DNA from: Amphritea sp.
Lineage (GTDB): Bacteria; Pseudomonadota; Gammaproteobacteria; Pseudomonadales; Balneatricaceae
Assembly (NCBI RefSeq): GCF_016744155.1
Contig: NZ_JADGEW010000005.1
Span: forward strand, 62,001-126,000
DNA length: 64,000 nt
Direction of reading: 5' to 3'
This document shows positions 9,064 through 17,518 of this stretch, in pieces; the stretch's first letter is position 1, and each line of letters begins with the position of its first letter. The position numbers were made by a program, and so were the translations under genes. The notes under the pieces are model-generated. The model worked only from the letters and a program-made list of their open reading frames with translations, ran no database searches and was not told the origin of the DNA.

Positions 9064-9974
9064 CAGTAGGTATCTGCGTTACTGATGTCGAGTTGATCAA
9101 GCTTTTGAAAATAAGGTGCTAAGTCCTCTTTTTCACCAAAGCGTGGATAGTCATGCATCTTCAGATAAGGGCGGGAGTTAACCTCGAGAAAGATACACTT
9201 TTGATCTTTATATGAATGCTCTATCCCTTTTTCAAAAATGACGTCGATACCCAGAATGTTAGCGTCGAACATTTCCAGAACATCGAGAAATAGCTGCTTG
9301 TTGTCTTCAGGAATAGTACTTTTTTCCACTGTTCTGACAGTACCGCCAGGTGCCAGTGATATACGGTAGAACAGGGTGATTACATCACCCGCAGCGGGGA
9401 CAGAGTCCATGCTAAGGTTCTGCTTTTTCAGAAAGTTAATCGTCTGTTCATTCTTCTGAATCGGGTAGATAGTCGGATACAGCTTCATCGCTGTGCGTAC
9501 CGCATTCTCTTCATCAATCAGCGCGCTGATGCTTTGTGTGCCATCGCCGGTTACCGTTGGTGGGTAACGTTCGATGACAGACATCAACTCACCTTTAATG
9601 GCTACAACCCGATAGTTGCAGCCCTTCAAATACTGCTCTACTACCGTTGTCGGCCACCAGATCTTAGCCAGGAAGATCGCTTTCCACAGTTCGCGGTAAT
9701 TATTGATCGGAAAGTAACTGCCCCGGGAATAGCCGCTCACGTTAGGCTTAATTACCAGTGGAAAACCGTATTCCTTAGCAAAACTGTGGGCTTTGAATGG
9801 GTTAAAAAAAATCAGCCCTTTAGCGTGGGGAACATTACCCTGATCAAACACGGCCCGCGCTTGCTCTTTAGAGCGACAACTCTTTCTGACTTCAAGGTTG
9901 TTATAGCTGCTACAGCCATTCATATACTTCTGGCTGATCCAGCTGTAGACCGCTTTTTTAATTGCTTGCATCAA
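9063..9974 (-). CDS. ATP-grasp domain protein, cyanophycin synthetase/GshAB-like
   Basis: The 303-residue protein has the order of an ATP-grasp ligase: PLVIKPNVSGYSRGSYF (phosphate-binding lysine and glycine-rich loop, about residues 95-112), VVEQYLKGCNYRVV (adenine strand), GDGTQSISALIDEEN, then GIDVIFEKG and FLEVNSRPYLKMHDYP with the Mg-binding glutamate and asparagine. The GDGTQSI segment is shared with cyanophycin synthetase and the glutathione-forming GshAB C-terminal domain, so it probably makes a peptide-like amide bond. It has no substrate-binding N-terminal domain of known type. Eight bases separate it from the upstream ATP-grasp gene and its end overlaps the transporter start. Confidence 0.82.
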   Translation of the reverse strand: MMQAIKKAVYSWISQKYMNGCSSYNNLEVRKSCRSKEQARAVFDQGNVPHAKGLIFFNPFKAHSFAKEYGFPLVIKPNVSGYSRGSYFPINNYRELWKAIFLAKIWWPTTVVEQYLKGCNYRVVAIKGELMSVIERYPPTVTGDGTQSISALIDEENAVRTAMKLYPTIYPIQKNEQTINFLKKQNLSMDSVPAAGDVITLFYRISLAPGGTVRTVEKSTIPEDNKQLFLDVLEMFDANILGIDVIFEKGIEHSYKDQKCIFLEVNSRPYLKMHDYPRFGEKEDLAPYFQKLDQLDISNADTY

Positions 9975-9982
9975 ATGTGTCC

Positions 9983-10831
9983 TTAATCAGTACGGTTGGT
10001 GCGCCGGATAAAAGCGAGCTTTTTAAAAAATATAACCGGTTCTTTTTTAATACTTGGCAACGTTTTAGTGTTTTTAGCCAATAACCAAGTGCATTTCAGA
10101 GCGGTTTTGTACTTGTTACGAGTGCTGGTGTTTGAGGTCAATAATACCAATGGCATTGGCAGGAACAGGTTGATCTCAATCACTTTAAAATCACCGGCGA
10201 TCAGTTGTTCTACTGAATCAGCGCGTACGCCTACCCGAGATATTCTGAAGCGGCCTATCGCTTTGATATAACCCCAGAGCTGATCAAGTTGTTCCTGGCT
10301 CAGCGTCGGGGTGATATCCATATACTCGGTTTGTTGGTTGTAGATACCATTTATCGGGTAATCATCAGCGCTGTGATTGATTACTTGAGTCACCGATAGC
10401 ATGCTGTGACGATCAGCTGACAGGTCACAGGGAATGGCAAAAATTTCAAACTCAATCTTTCCTTTTGCCGCTTCCTGAATCAGATACTGCATCGGCTGTT
10501 TGGTATCACGCTGAGCGCGTATATTGGTTAACTCTTCCGCATTATCAGCTCGTAGTATGCCTTGCGAGTTTTGTCCCCATTCAGGCTTCACAAAAAGAGG
10601 ATAAGACTCAGCTGTAATGTTCAGGCTGTCTGTAGCCTCTGTAGCCTGCTTATCTATCCACTGAGATAAGCGCCACTTTTCTGGAATCAGGTCATTTATA
10701 TCCTGCTTGGAATAGAGCCCTTTCGCTTTATTGAAATAGTCAGCATTGAGCTGAAAGTAGCGCCAAGGCTTAGCTCCCAACCTGATGCAGGAAGCAATGT
10801 ATGAAATTACTAGTACTATTCGAATAATCAT
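9983..10831 (-). CDS. Second ATP-grasp-like protein, divergent
   Basis: This 282-residue protein has a hydrophobic N-terminus (about residues 1-16) and then a divergent ATP-grasp core: YPLFVKPEWGQNSQGI with the lysine and loop, YLIQEAAKGKIEFEIF as the adenine-contact strand, and FKVIEINLFLPMPL with the Mg-binding Glu-x-Asn. It is unlike its neighbour at 9063-9974 outside these motifs, so the pair is not a recent duplication. The substrate is unknown; D-Ala-D-Ala ligase-like and other carboxylate-amine ligases share the fold. It heads the tight five-gene run and lies 83 bases after the membrane protein gene. Confidence 0.72.
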   Translation of the reverse strand: MIIRIVLVISYIASCIRLGAKPWRYFQLNADYFNKAKGLYSKQDINDLIPEKWRLSQWIDKQATEATDSLNITAESYPLFVKPEWGQNSQGILRADNAEELTNIRAQRDTKQPMQYLIQEAAKGKIEFEIFAIPCDLSADRHSMLSVTQVINHSADDYPINGIYNQQTEYMDITPTLSQEQLDQLWGYIKAIGRFRISRVGVRADSVEQLIAGDFKVIEINLFLPMPLVLLTSNTSTRNKYKTALKCTWLLAKNTKTLPSIKKEPVIFFKKLAFIRRTNRTD

Positions 10832-10914
10832 AAAAGCCCGTTAGTTCTCAGCAAGTAATGTATGACCAGTGGACCGGTATTTAATTTAAAATGGCTACTT
10901 TTAAGTAACTCTGT

Positions 10915-11424
10915 TCAGCTGGCAGATTTCAGTGAGCGCCAGTGGGTAAAGTTAACCAGAGCCATTGTAATACCTAGAATTAGAATTGATACCGCTGCAA
11001 AGAATAGCGAGCCGTTATCACTCTGTCCGTTATGCAGTACGACTATTCCTAATGGTGTTGCCAGATGGAAAAAGACGGCCCCCAACATAACCGATGACGC
11101 CATAACACCACCAATGCTGTGAATAACTTCTCGATCAGGCGTTTTGCTAATCAGATTTAGCTTTTTAAGAATGAAGAAAAATACTGGCGACAACAGAATT
11201 AGAGAAACAATCAGTTCGGCAGAGCCAACAGCGTATGCGCCGTATTGAGTGAACCAGTTACCCAGTCCCGTAGAAATTGTATTGCTCATCCAACCGCCGA
11301 TAGTGGCGAAAATATGTTGGGTATCCGGATGGCCGGTGAACTTATAGGGCAATGAACTTAAGAACACTTTTGTGATCCAGAGAATGATAACCCAGCTGGC
11401 GATAGAGATGATTCGAGATTTCAT
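10915..11424 (-). CDS. Small integral membrane protein, DoxX-like
   Basis: The 169-residue protein has four predicted membrane helices: residues about 5-22, 55-85 (AVGSAELIVSLILLSPVFFF), 105-130 (SIGGVMASSVMLGAVFFHLA) and 138-158. The arrangement resembles DoxX-like or DUF417-type inner-membrane proteins, but I cannot assign one with certainty. It follows the YHS gene by 42 bases and precedes the ATP-grasp genes on the same strand, so it may be part of one seven-gene transcript. No catalytic residues are apparent. Confidence 0.6.
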   Translation of the reverse strand: MKSRIISIASWVIILWITKVFLSSLPYKFTGHPDTQHIFATIGGWMSNTISTGLGNWFTQYGAYAVGSAELIVSLILLSPVFFFILKKLNLISKTPDREVIHSIGGVMASSVMLGAVFFHLATPLGIVVLHNGQSDNGSLFFAAVSILILGITMALVNFTHWRSLKSAS

Positions 11425-11466
11425 GGCAAATCCTTAAAGATAATTTGTGAGTAACAGGTTGTCGGC

Positions 11467-11931
11467 TTATCGGATAACCGCAGGCCAGTTGTTGTCAGCT
11501 TGTTCAATCAGGTTGGGTTTGTCTTTCAGCCATTTGGCCTGAATGCTGGCGTCATAGTTTAGGTAAAGCTTGCCGTCTTCAATGGTCCACTGCTGCGGAT
11601 CACCAGAAGCGGTATCATTATTGGCAACGGCCCAGGCGCAATAACCGCCATACTGAGGTGCGTACTTTTCAGGAGTTGCCTTAAAGGCCGCCAGATTGTC
11701 AGCATTCTTGAACTGCCAACGAGCGCCCTGATATTCGGTTGTATATTTACTGCTGCCTTTGGTGGCTTTACTGTCAGTGAAATAGGCGACAGTGTCATAG
11801 CCTGAAACAGCGACATCACTAAAGAAGGATGTATATATTGGATCCTTCGCCTGAGCCTGGAAAGAAAACATCACCAGCAGGAGTGTAAGCAGTGAGCCAA
11901 ACGCGTTTTTTTGGTTAACGATGGTATTCAT
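11467..11931 (-). CDS. Exported YHS-domain protein
   Basis: The 154-residue protein has a cleavable signal peptide (hydrophobic residues 10-24, likely cut after AQA at residue 28). The mature part matches the YHS family: VAVSGYDTVAYFTD, WQFKNADNLAAFKATPEKYAPQYGGYCAWAV with a single conserved cysteine, then a tryptophan-rich tail. YHS proteins are usually associated with metals or oxidases, but the role of this exported form is not established. It is the first gene of the minus-strand cluster. Its periplasmic location contrasts with the cytosolic ATP-grasp enzymes downstream. Confidence 0.85.
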   Translation of the reverse strand: MNTIVNQKNAFGSLLTLLLVMFSFQAQAKDPIYTSFFSDVAVSGYDTVAYFTDSKATKGSSKYTTEYQGARWQFKNADNLAAFKATPEKYAPQYGGYCAWAVANNDTASGDPQQWTIEDGKLYLNYDASIQAKWLKDKPNLIEQADNNWPAVIR

Positions 11932-12223
11932 TTCTAGCTACCCTTGTTCTTAGTTAATCGCGCTATACATTCTTTCTATTTATGAAACTGACCGGCTTTG
12001 CAGATGCCTGATTAGTTGTGCGCTTTATTTGAGCTCACTATATCCAGCTAACATGAAATTAAACTGAAACACCGGGTGAAAAATGACTAAATATCTGATG
12101 TTTAGGTTAGCAAACTAAGAATCTTAGTCGAATATATAATAGTCATAAACAGCTCATTGTGACGGAACCTGCGAACAAATCCTGTTCGAGATCTGCAGAT
12201 CTATGAGACCGCAGGGAAATAAT

Positions 12224-12346
12224 ATGTTCTGCGTGATTACTTATTATAAGGTTTACACATCACGTAAAGCTCTCCCTTGGTTGCGAGTTTTCTCAGAAAT
12301 TAACCCTGAGAAAGGGGATGAGAGCTCCATCAGGACTTATTTTTAG
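12224..12346 (+). CDS. Possible 40-residue small protein or leader peptide before trpG
   Basis: An ATG at 12224 is preceded by AGGGA at a spacing of about seven bases and opens a 40-codon frame ending TAG at 12346, 118 bases before trpG. The peptide begins MFCVITYY and contains one tryptophan (in ALPWLRVF). A trp attenuation leader would be expected to have adjacent tryptophan codons, which are absent, so a classical trpL is unlikely. The second half of the frame overlaps a nested hairpin. It may be a regulatory upstream open frame or chance. Confidence 0.3.
   Translation: MFCVITYYKVYTSRKALPWLRVFSEINPEKGDESSIRTYF
12266..12328 (+). promoter_or_regulatory. Nested inverted repeat in the trpG leader
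   Basis: An outer stem pairs AGCTCTC with GAGAGCT, and an inner stem pairs TTCTCAG with CTGAGAA around an eight-base loop. Additional CCC/GGG pairing may join them. There is no T-run immediately after, so it is not a simple terminator. It could be a leader-RNA structure controlling trpGDC; this is inference from symmetry only. Confidence 0.4.
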
Positions 12347-12463
12347 GCCCATTAATAATATTATTTCGTTAAGGCTTTTTCTCGATATATGATCCTGCCC
12401 ACGCTTGCGGTAATATTACCGGCTATTTCGTTTAATGTTCTGAATCCAACAGGTCGGTCCAAT

Positions 12464-13048
12464 ATGTTGTTAATGATAGATAACTACGACTCGTTTACTT
12501 ATAACGTCGTACAGTATCTGGGAGAGTTAGGTGCTGATGTTCAGGTCCATCGTAATGATGAGATCACAATTGAGCAGATCGAAGCGCTGAATCCGGAGCA
12601 ACTGGTTATCTCGCCAGGCCCCTGTACCCCGAATGAAGCGGGTATCTCTGTTGCTGCGATTGATCACTTTGCCGGCAAATTACCGATCTTTGGCATCTGT
12701 CTTGGCCATCAGAGTATGGGGCAGGCATTCGGCGGAAAAATTGTCCGTGCCCGCCAAGTCATGCACGGTAAAGTCTCACCGGTTTATCACAATAATACCG
12801 GTGTTTTTGAAGGGCTGGAAAATCCAGTGTCTGTCACCCGTTATCACTCACTGGTGATTGATAAAGAGACGCTGCCGGATTGCCTTGAAATGACCGCCTG
12901 GACTCAGACCGAAGACGGCTCAATTGATGAGATCATGGGTGTGCGACATAAAGAGCTGGATATCGAAGGTGTTCAGTTTCACCCGGAATCTATCCTGACT
13001 CAACAGGGTCATGATCTTTTGGCTAATTTTATTAAGCGTAAAAAATAA
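12464..13048 (+). CDS. trpG: Anthranilate synthase, glutamine amidotransferase component
   Basis: TrpG supplies ammonia from glutamine to TrpE for anthranilate formation, the first step of tryptophan synthesis; homologues also serve 4-amino-4-deoxychorismate synthase. The 194-residue protein starts [14 protein letters not shown], has PGPCTP, the nucleophile cysteine at residue 79 in [15 protein letters not shown], and the HPESI histidine-glutamate near the C-terminus. An upstream in-frame ATG at 12389 would add 25 residues that do not fit the family. trpE is not in the window. The gene heads trpG-trpD-trpC with 23 bases to trpD. Confidence 0.95.
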   Translation: MLLMIDNYDSFTYNVVQYLGELGADVQVHRNDEITIEQIEALNPEQLVISPGPCTPNEAGISVAAIDHFAGKLPIFGICLGHQSMGQAFGGKIVRARQVMHGKVSPVYHNNTGVFEGLENPVSVTRYHSLVIDKETLPDCLEMTAWTQTEDGSIDEIMGVRHKELDIEGVQFHPESILTQQGHDLLANFIKRKK

Positions 13049-13071
13049 TTATTGAAGCAGGTAATCACGCG

Positions 13072-14097
13072 ATGGATATTCAACAAGCGCTGACGATAAT
13101 CGTTGATCGTCAGGATCTGACGGCAGAACAGATGAAAGCCGTAATGAATCAGATCATGACGGGAAATGCGACCGATGCGCAGATCGGTGGATTACTGATC
13201 GCCCTGCGGATGAAAGGTGAAGCTGTCGCTGAAATTACCGGTGCGGCGGAAGGTATGCGTGCGCTGGCGATCCCTGTCAGTGTTAAAGCTGAAAATGCGG
13301 TAGATATTGTTGGTACCGGTGGCGATGACTCTAACCTGTTTAACGTTTCCAGTGCGTCTTCTTTTGTCGTAGCGGCGGCGGGGGGCAACGTTGCAAAGCA
13401 TGGTAATCGTTCAGTATCTTCCAGCTCTGGCGCGGCAGATTTGCTTGAGGCGGCGGGTGTTAACCTGGCTATTACGCCTGAACAGGTGGGCCGCTGTATT
13501 GATGAAGTGGGTGTCGGCTTCATGTTTGCGCCGCAACACCACAGTGCGATGAAGTATGCGATTGGCCCGCGTAAAGAGATGGGCCTGCGCACTCTGTTTA
13601 ATATTCTGGGTCCGCTGACTAATCCTGCTTCTGCTAAGCACTATCTTCTGGGTGTTTTTGATAAGTCCCTTTGCCTTCCAATGGCTGAAGCCTTGTTGGC
13701 ATTGGGTGCCAAACACGCGCTGGTGGTGCATGCCTGTGATGGCTTGGATGAGTTAAGTCTGGCGACGGATAGCTATGTTGCTGAACTGAAAGATGGTGCG
13801 ATCAGCGAATACACAATTAATGCTGTCGACGCTGGGCTGGAAGTGCAATCGCTAGATGGTCTGCAGGTTAGTAGCTCTGCTGAGAGTCGGGCTCTGATTG
13901 AAGCGGCTTTTGCCGGTGATAACATGAAAGCGGTCGATATGATTGCACTGAATGCGGGTGCAGCACTTTATGCCGCTGATCTGGCTGAAGATCTGAAGGC
14001 CGGTGTGGCCAAAGCGAAAGAAACAATACTGAGTGGCGCAGCGGCTGCCAAAATGAAGCAACTGGCAGACTTTACTCAAGCTTTTAAGGGCGAATAA
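13072..14097 (+). CDS. trpD: Anthranilate phosphoribosyltransferase
   Basis: TrpD joins anthranilate to phosphoribosyl pyrophosphate, the second step of the tryptophan pathway. The 341-residue length is typical. Key motifs are [18 protein letters not shown] (PRPP-binding GTGG), [19 protein letters not shown], and [13 protein letters not shown], followed by [18 protein letters not shown]. All belong to this family. Its TAA stop shares a base with the trpC ATG, so the two genes are translationally coupled. Confidence 0.97.
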   Translation: MDIQQALTIIVDRQDLTAEQMKAVMNQIMTGNATDAQIGGLLIALRMKGEAVAEITGAAEGMRALAIPVSVKAENAVDIVGTGGDDSNLFNVSSASSFVVAAAGGNVAKHGNRSVSSSSGAADLLEAAGVNLAITPEQVGRCIDEVGVGFMFAPQHHSAMKYAIGPRKEMGLRTLFNILGPLTNPASAKHYLLGVFDKSLCLPMAEALLALGAKHALVVHACDGLDELSLATDSYVAELKDGAISEYTINAVDAGLEVQSLDGLQVSSSAESRALIEAAFAGDNMKAVDMIALNAGAALYAADLAEDLKAGVAKAKETILSGAAAAKMKQLADFTQAFKGE

Positions 14098-14912
14098 TGA
14101 ACAATCCTGATACCCCGACTATTCTGAAGAAAATAATTGCCCGCAAGCACGAAGAAGTTGCCGAGCGTCAGGCAAAAGTAAGTATCGATGATCTTAAAAC
14201 ACAGATTGCTGAACAGCAGGGCGGTGCTACAGACCCTCGTGGTTTTGTCGTGAGTATGGCTAAGGCTTTGGCTGAAGGTCGTTCAGCGATTATTGCTGAG
14301 GCAAAGAAAGCCAGCCCGTCTAAAGGGGTGATTCGAGATTCTTTTATTCCGGCAGATATTGCCCAGTCATACGAAGCAGGCGGTGCTAGCTGTTTGTCGG
14401 TGCTGACCGATGCGGATTACTTTCAGGGGAGTGAGGCTTATCTAATGGAAGCTCGAGCCGCCTGTTCTTTGCCGGTTATACGTAAAGATTTTATTGTTGA
14501 TCCTTATCAGGTGTATGAAGCTCGTGCTATCGGTGCTGATTGTATCTTGTTGATTGTGGCTGCACTCGGCGACCAGCAGATGGCTGATCTCAATGCGCTG
14601 GCAATTGAGTTGGGTATGGATGTACTGATCGAAGTTCATAATAAGGCTGAGCTAGAGCGTTCTTTGCCGCTGGGTAATCGCTTGGTTGGTATTAATAACC
14701 GTGATCTGCACAGCTTCGAACTGTCACTGAGTCATACTTTTGATCTGTTGGATATGGTTCCCGAAGATCGTATTGTTATTACTGAAAGTGGTATTTTGGG
14801 TCGCGAAGATGTTATTGCGATGCGTGAACACAATGTTGATAGTTTTTTGGTGGGTGAAACCTTTATGCGGGCTGAAGATCCGGGTGCCAAATTAGCTGAG
14901 CTATTTAAATAA
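14097..14912 (+). CDS. trpC: Indole-3-glycerol phosphate synthase
   Basis: TrpC closes the indole ring from carboxyphenylamino-deoxyribulose phosphate. The 271-residue (beta-alpha)8 barrel has [33 protein letters not shown] with the catalytic lysine, VGINNRDL and ITESGI, the hallmark set. It is the monofunctional form without the TrpF fusion seen in enterobacteria, consistent with a Pseudomonas-like arrangement. The start overlaps the trpD stop by one base. Confidence 0.97.
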   Translation: MNNPDTPTILKKIIARKHEEVAERQAKVSIDDLKTQIAEQQGGATDPRGFVVSMAKALAEGRSAIIAEAKKASPSKGVIRDSFIPADIAQSYEAGGASCLSVLTDADYFQGSEAYLMEARAACSLPVIRKDFIVDPYQVYEARAIGADCILLIVAALGDQQMADLNALAIELGMDVLIEVHNKAELERSLPLGNRLVGINNRDLHSFELSLSHTFDLLDMVPEDRIVITESGILGREDVIAMREHNVDSFLVGETFMRAEDPGAKLAELFK

Positions 14913-14942
14913 TAAAGTTTCAATTAAGAAGATACAGAGACT

Positions 14943-15350
14943 ATGCAAGCAAAAGTAAAATGGGACGGCGATGTTCGTTTCAAAGGAACGACCGGTTCCG
15001 GTTTTGATATCACCCTTGATGGTGAGCTGAAGCAAGGCCCTCGTCCGATGGAGTTGTTGCTGTTAGGCTTGGGTGGCTGCACCTCTTACGACGTGATAGG
15101 TATTCTGAAGAAAACCCGTCAAGACGTGGTTGATTGCGTTGCTGAAATTGATGCAGAGCGGGCCGATGCTGTACCGGCGGTTTTTACTAAGATTCACGTC
15201 AAGTTTATTGTTTCAGGCAGAGGCCTGAACGAGAAGAAAGTAGAACGTGCAGTGAAGCTCTCTGCTGAGCAGTACTGTTCTGCTTCTCTAATGCTGGAAA
15301 AAGGTGGTGTAGAGATTACCCATAGCTTTGAGATCGTTGAGGTCGAGTAA
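14943..15350 (+). CDS. OsmC family protein, YhfA-like
   Basis: The 135-residue protein belongs to the OsmC/Ohr superfamily: GPRPMELLLLGLGGCTSYDVIGILKK carries one conserved cysteine, and AVKLSAEQYCSASLMLEKG carries the second. Both redox cysteines of the family are therefore present. OsmC-type enzymes reduce organic hydroperoxides in the cytosol, but the YhfA branch has no confirmed substrate. It follows trpC by 30 bases, an arrangement also found in pseudomonads where crp comes next. Here the next gene is convergent. A strong hairpin terminator follows. Confidence 0.9.
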   Translation: MQAKVKWDGDVRFKGTTGSGFDITLDGELKQGPRPMELLLLGLGGCTSYDVIGILKKTRQDVVDCVAEIDAERADAVPAVFTKIHVKFIVSGRGLNEKKVERAVKLSAEQYCSASLMLEKGGVEITHSFEIVEVE

Positions 15351-15412
15351 GAATTGCGGCCGTAGCTCGTTGTTCGAACGTCACAAAGAACGTGACTTGC
15401 TCGTCGCTCGAT

Positions 15413-15446
15413 AAAAGCCTTCTATACTAGGTATAGAAGGCTTTTT
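15413..15446. terminator. Bidirectional intrinsic terminator between osmC-like and hydrolase genes
   Basis: AAAAGCCTTCTATAC pairs with GTATAGAAGGCTTTT across a three-base loop, with A- and T-runs on the two sides, so it can stop transcription from both strands. It belongs to the repeat element. Confidence 0.9.
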
Positions 15447-15503
15447 GAGTTAAGTAGTTTGTAAGAAAGTTGTTGTGTTGGTTGTGCAGGGGCTGAGAAT
15501 TCT

Positions 15504-15573
15504 GAGCCACGAGCCACGAGCCACGAGCCACGAGCCACGAGCCACGAGCCACGAGCCACGAGCCACGAGCCAC
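15504..15573. repeat. Ten tandem copies of heptamer GAGCCAC
   Basis: The unit GAGCCAC is repeated ten times without interruption over 70 bases. It lies directly beside the 3' end of the hydrolase gene at 15577. Copy 2 of the surrounding element has only one unit, so the array expanded in this copy. Confidence 0.97.
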
Positions 15574-15576
15574 GAA

Positions 15577-16143
15577 TTATTTTATTTCATCCAACAGAAC
15601 TTCTGTATCTTCAACCCGGGCATATGCAAACGCCAGTGCAGCCATAAATGAGGCGTGTACTTGTTCGGCGGGTACCGTTACACCATTAAACTCCTGCGAG
15701 CGGGTGGCGCAAGCATCCTGAGCAACGGTTACGTTGTAACCCAGATCTGCAGCCGCACGAACGCCAGCATCAATACACATATGACTCATCGCTCCGGCGA
15801 TAATCAGGTTTTCTACCTTTAGCGCATCTAGCATCTCTTTCAGGTTTGTCTCTTTAAAGCTGTTAGCAGAATGTTTTAAAACGACGGCTTCATTGCCCTG
15901 GGCTGCAACGCTGGTGTGGATTTCTGCTCCTACAGATCCTGGGAGAAAGAACGGTGCGTCAGCTGATTTAAACTCATGGCGAACGTGTACGATAGGCATG
16001 CTCAGTTCACGAAAGGCGGAGAGTAATTTGGCTCCGCTTTCTGCAGCGAGTTGAATGTTCTCCAGCTCCCACTTGCCGTTTGGAAAATAGTCGTTCTGAA
16101 AGTCGATTAACAGCAGAGCTGTGTGTGATTGTGTTTGAGTCAT
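15577..16143 (-). CDS. Isochorismatase-like cysteine hydrolase
   Basis: The 188-residue protein has the three catalytic elements of the isochorismatase-like superfamily: ALLLIDFQNDYF with aspartate 14, VVLKHSANSF with the lysine, and GAMSHMCIDAGVRAAADLGY with the cysteine. Family members include nicotinamidases, N-carbamoyl hydrolases and true isochorismatases, and this sequence alone does not separate them. It is divergent from the GlxA-type regulator gene; such hydrolase-regulator pairs are common, suggesting the regulator controls it. The stop codon is only four bases from the heptamer array, which may alter the tail if the array shifts. Confidence 0.9.
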   Translation of the reverse strand: MTQTQSHTALLLIDFQNDYFPNGKWELENIQLAAESGAKLLSAFRELSMPIVHVRHEFKSADAPFFLPGSVGAEIHTSVAAQGNEAVVLKHSANSFKETNLKEMLDALKVENLIIAGAMSHMCIDAGVRAAADLGYNVTVAQDACATRSQEFNGVTVPAEQVHASFMAALAFAYARVEDTEVLLDEIK

Positions 16144-16260
16144 ATCTATTACTCTTGGGTCAATGTCTGTTGGTATGGCTATTATCTATCGACTCTTGGT
16201 TTTATACTGGAGTCGTATTTGACATATTTCAGGCAATAACTGACAGCTTTTGTGAGCTCT

Positions 16261-17265
16261 ATGAAAAGTATTAATGTTGTAATTTTGCAGTATCCAGGGG
16301 CTATGAAATCGGCGGTAGAAGGGCTGCGGGAGCTATTTGATCTGGCCAGTCGTTTAAGCCAGGAGCAGCAGGTGGAGCTGTCTTTTAATATAAAGGTGTT
16401 AGAAAATTCCGAGTTAAGCGATTCCGAGTTAAGCGATTCCGAGTTAAGCGATTCTGAGTTAAGTGGCACTGATCTAGAATGTCGCGCTGATAGTCAGTTT
16501 GATCGTATTCCACAGGTGATTATTATACCTCCATGTATCACCGGTAGTTTCTACACCGATGAACAGCATCTGATTACCCCTTGGCTTAAAGTAATGCATG
16601 CATCAGGTTCTATCCTTTGTTCTGTTTGTGCCGGAGCCTTTATTCTGGCGCAGACAGGTCTGTTAAATCAGCGCCCGGCAACGACACACTGGATACTGGC
16701 TGAGCGTCTGGCTAATAACTTTCCTGAGGTGCTGGTGGATGAGAATAAAATACTGATTAATGATGGTGATCTGATTACCGCGGGTGGTCTGATGGCCTGG
16801 CTGGATATGGGCTTAGAACTGGTTGCACAGTTTGGCAGTCCTGCATTGATGAGGTTGTTAGGAAAGCGGTTAGTGGTTGATACGGCACCTCGTCAGCAAC
16901 GCTACTATCGCTGTTTTATTCCCCCATTTGATCATGGTGATAAAGCGATACTTAAGAGTCAGCACTATCTGCAAAGCTATAGTCATACTTCGGTTACGGT
17001 GAAACAGCTCGCAACTGATAGCTATTTAACTGAACGTACTTTTCTTCGTCGCTTTGTTCAGGCGACCGGATACAAGCCCAAGGAGTACATGCAGAATCTA
17101 CGGATTAGTAAAGCGTGTGAGGCTTTAGAGGGGTCATCGGATAGCATCGAGGTGATTTCGCTTAATGTAGGCTATGACGATGTCAGTGCTTTCAGAAAAG
17201 TGTTTATTAAGATTGTCGGTCTGACGCCACGGGAATTTCGGGGGCGATTTAGCTCAGTAAAATGA
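16261..17265 (+). CDS. GlxA-type transcriptional regulator, DJ-1/PfpI plus AraC domains
   Basis: The 334-residue protein has an N-terminal DJ-1/PfpI-like sensor (about residues 1-190) with the cysteine segment CSVCAGAFILAQTGLL and TTHWILAERL, and a C-terminal AraC helix-turn-helix pair with TERTFLRRFVQATGYKPKEYMQ and NVGYDDVSAFRKVF. GlxA regulators activate catabolic genes in response to small metabolites. Within the sensor at about residues 50-68 lies a tandem SELSD repeat encoded by a 15-base DNA repeat, absent from usual family members. A GTG at 16252 could add three residues. It is divergent from the hydrolase gene 117 bases away. Confidence 0.92.
   Translation: MKSINVVILQYPGAMKSAVEGLRELFDLASRLSQEQQVELSFNIKVLENSELSDSELSDSELSDSELSGTDLECRADSQFDRIPQVIIIPPCITGSFYTDEQHLITPWLKVMHASGSILCSVCAGAFILAQTGLLNQRPATTHWILAERLANNFPEVLVDENKILINDGDLITAGGLMAWLDMGLELVAQFGSPALMRLLGKRLVVDTAPRQQRYYRCFIPPFDHGDKAILKSQHYLQSYSHTSVTVKQLATDSYLTERTFLRRFVQATGYKPKEYMQNLRISKACEALEGSSDSIEVISLNVGYDDVSAFRKVFIKIVGLTPREFRGRFSSVK
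16410..16464 (+). repeat. 15-base tandem repeat inside the GlxA-type gene
   Basis: The unit GAGTTAAGCGATTCC occurs three and a half to four times with one substitution in the last copies. Because 15 is a multiple of three, copy changes keep the frame and add or remove SELSD units from a surface loop of the sensor domain. Confidence 0.93.
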
Positions 17266-17518
17266 TGTTAATCATGCCTCAGCGGTGTATTTCGTTAGTG
17301 TGAGATTTAAGAGGTCCCATAAGGAGGTGTTTTTTTACAACAGTTAGTGATTAAGCTTCCCTAATAGCGGAGTACGGCTCTTAGGTTTTCGTTAATCTAT
17401 TGAATCCATTGGCCTTATTACTCTATAGAGGGCAGAGAAAATACTTTGTGTCTATATTAGTGTTTTTGTATATAATCTTTTTCTTAAAGCAGCTGGGCTG
17501 TTTCTCAGGAGGATGACA

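Larger units (their letters stand above)
11932..12463. other. 532-base intergenic region upstream of trpG
   Basis: This gap separates the divergent YHS gene and trpG. It must hold the promoters for both. It contains one short open frame with a ribosome binding site (12224-12346) and a long nested inverted repeat (12266-12328), described separately. The -10-like TATAAT-type segment ATATATAATA near 12130 is a possible promoter. No riboswitch class was recognised. Confidence 0.6.
15357..15575. repeat. Intergenic repeat element, copy 1, ending in a heptamer array
   Basis: This element starts with GTAGCTCG, contains a small hairpin GTCAC...GTGAC, a bidirectional terminator, then a shared stretch (GAGTTAAGTAGTTTGTAAGA onward) and the heptamer array. 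A second copy lies at 22935-23092, also between convergent genes, and a partial copy at 37687-37745. See the findings. Confidence 0.85.

Noticed and set aside
12224-12346. Classical trp attenuator leader peptide
   Set aside because: Only one tryptophan codon is present, and no terminator with a T-run follows the hairpin.
13149-13592. Long antisense frames inside trpD and other genes
   Set aside because: They are shadows of codon usage in real genes on the other strand.
15504-15573. CRISPR array
   Set aside because: The units are seven bases and have no spacers; it is a simple tandem repeat.
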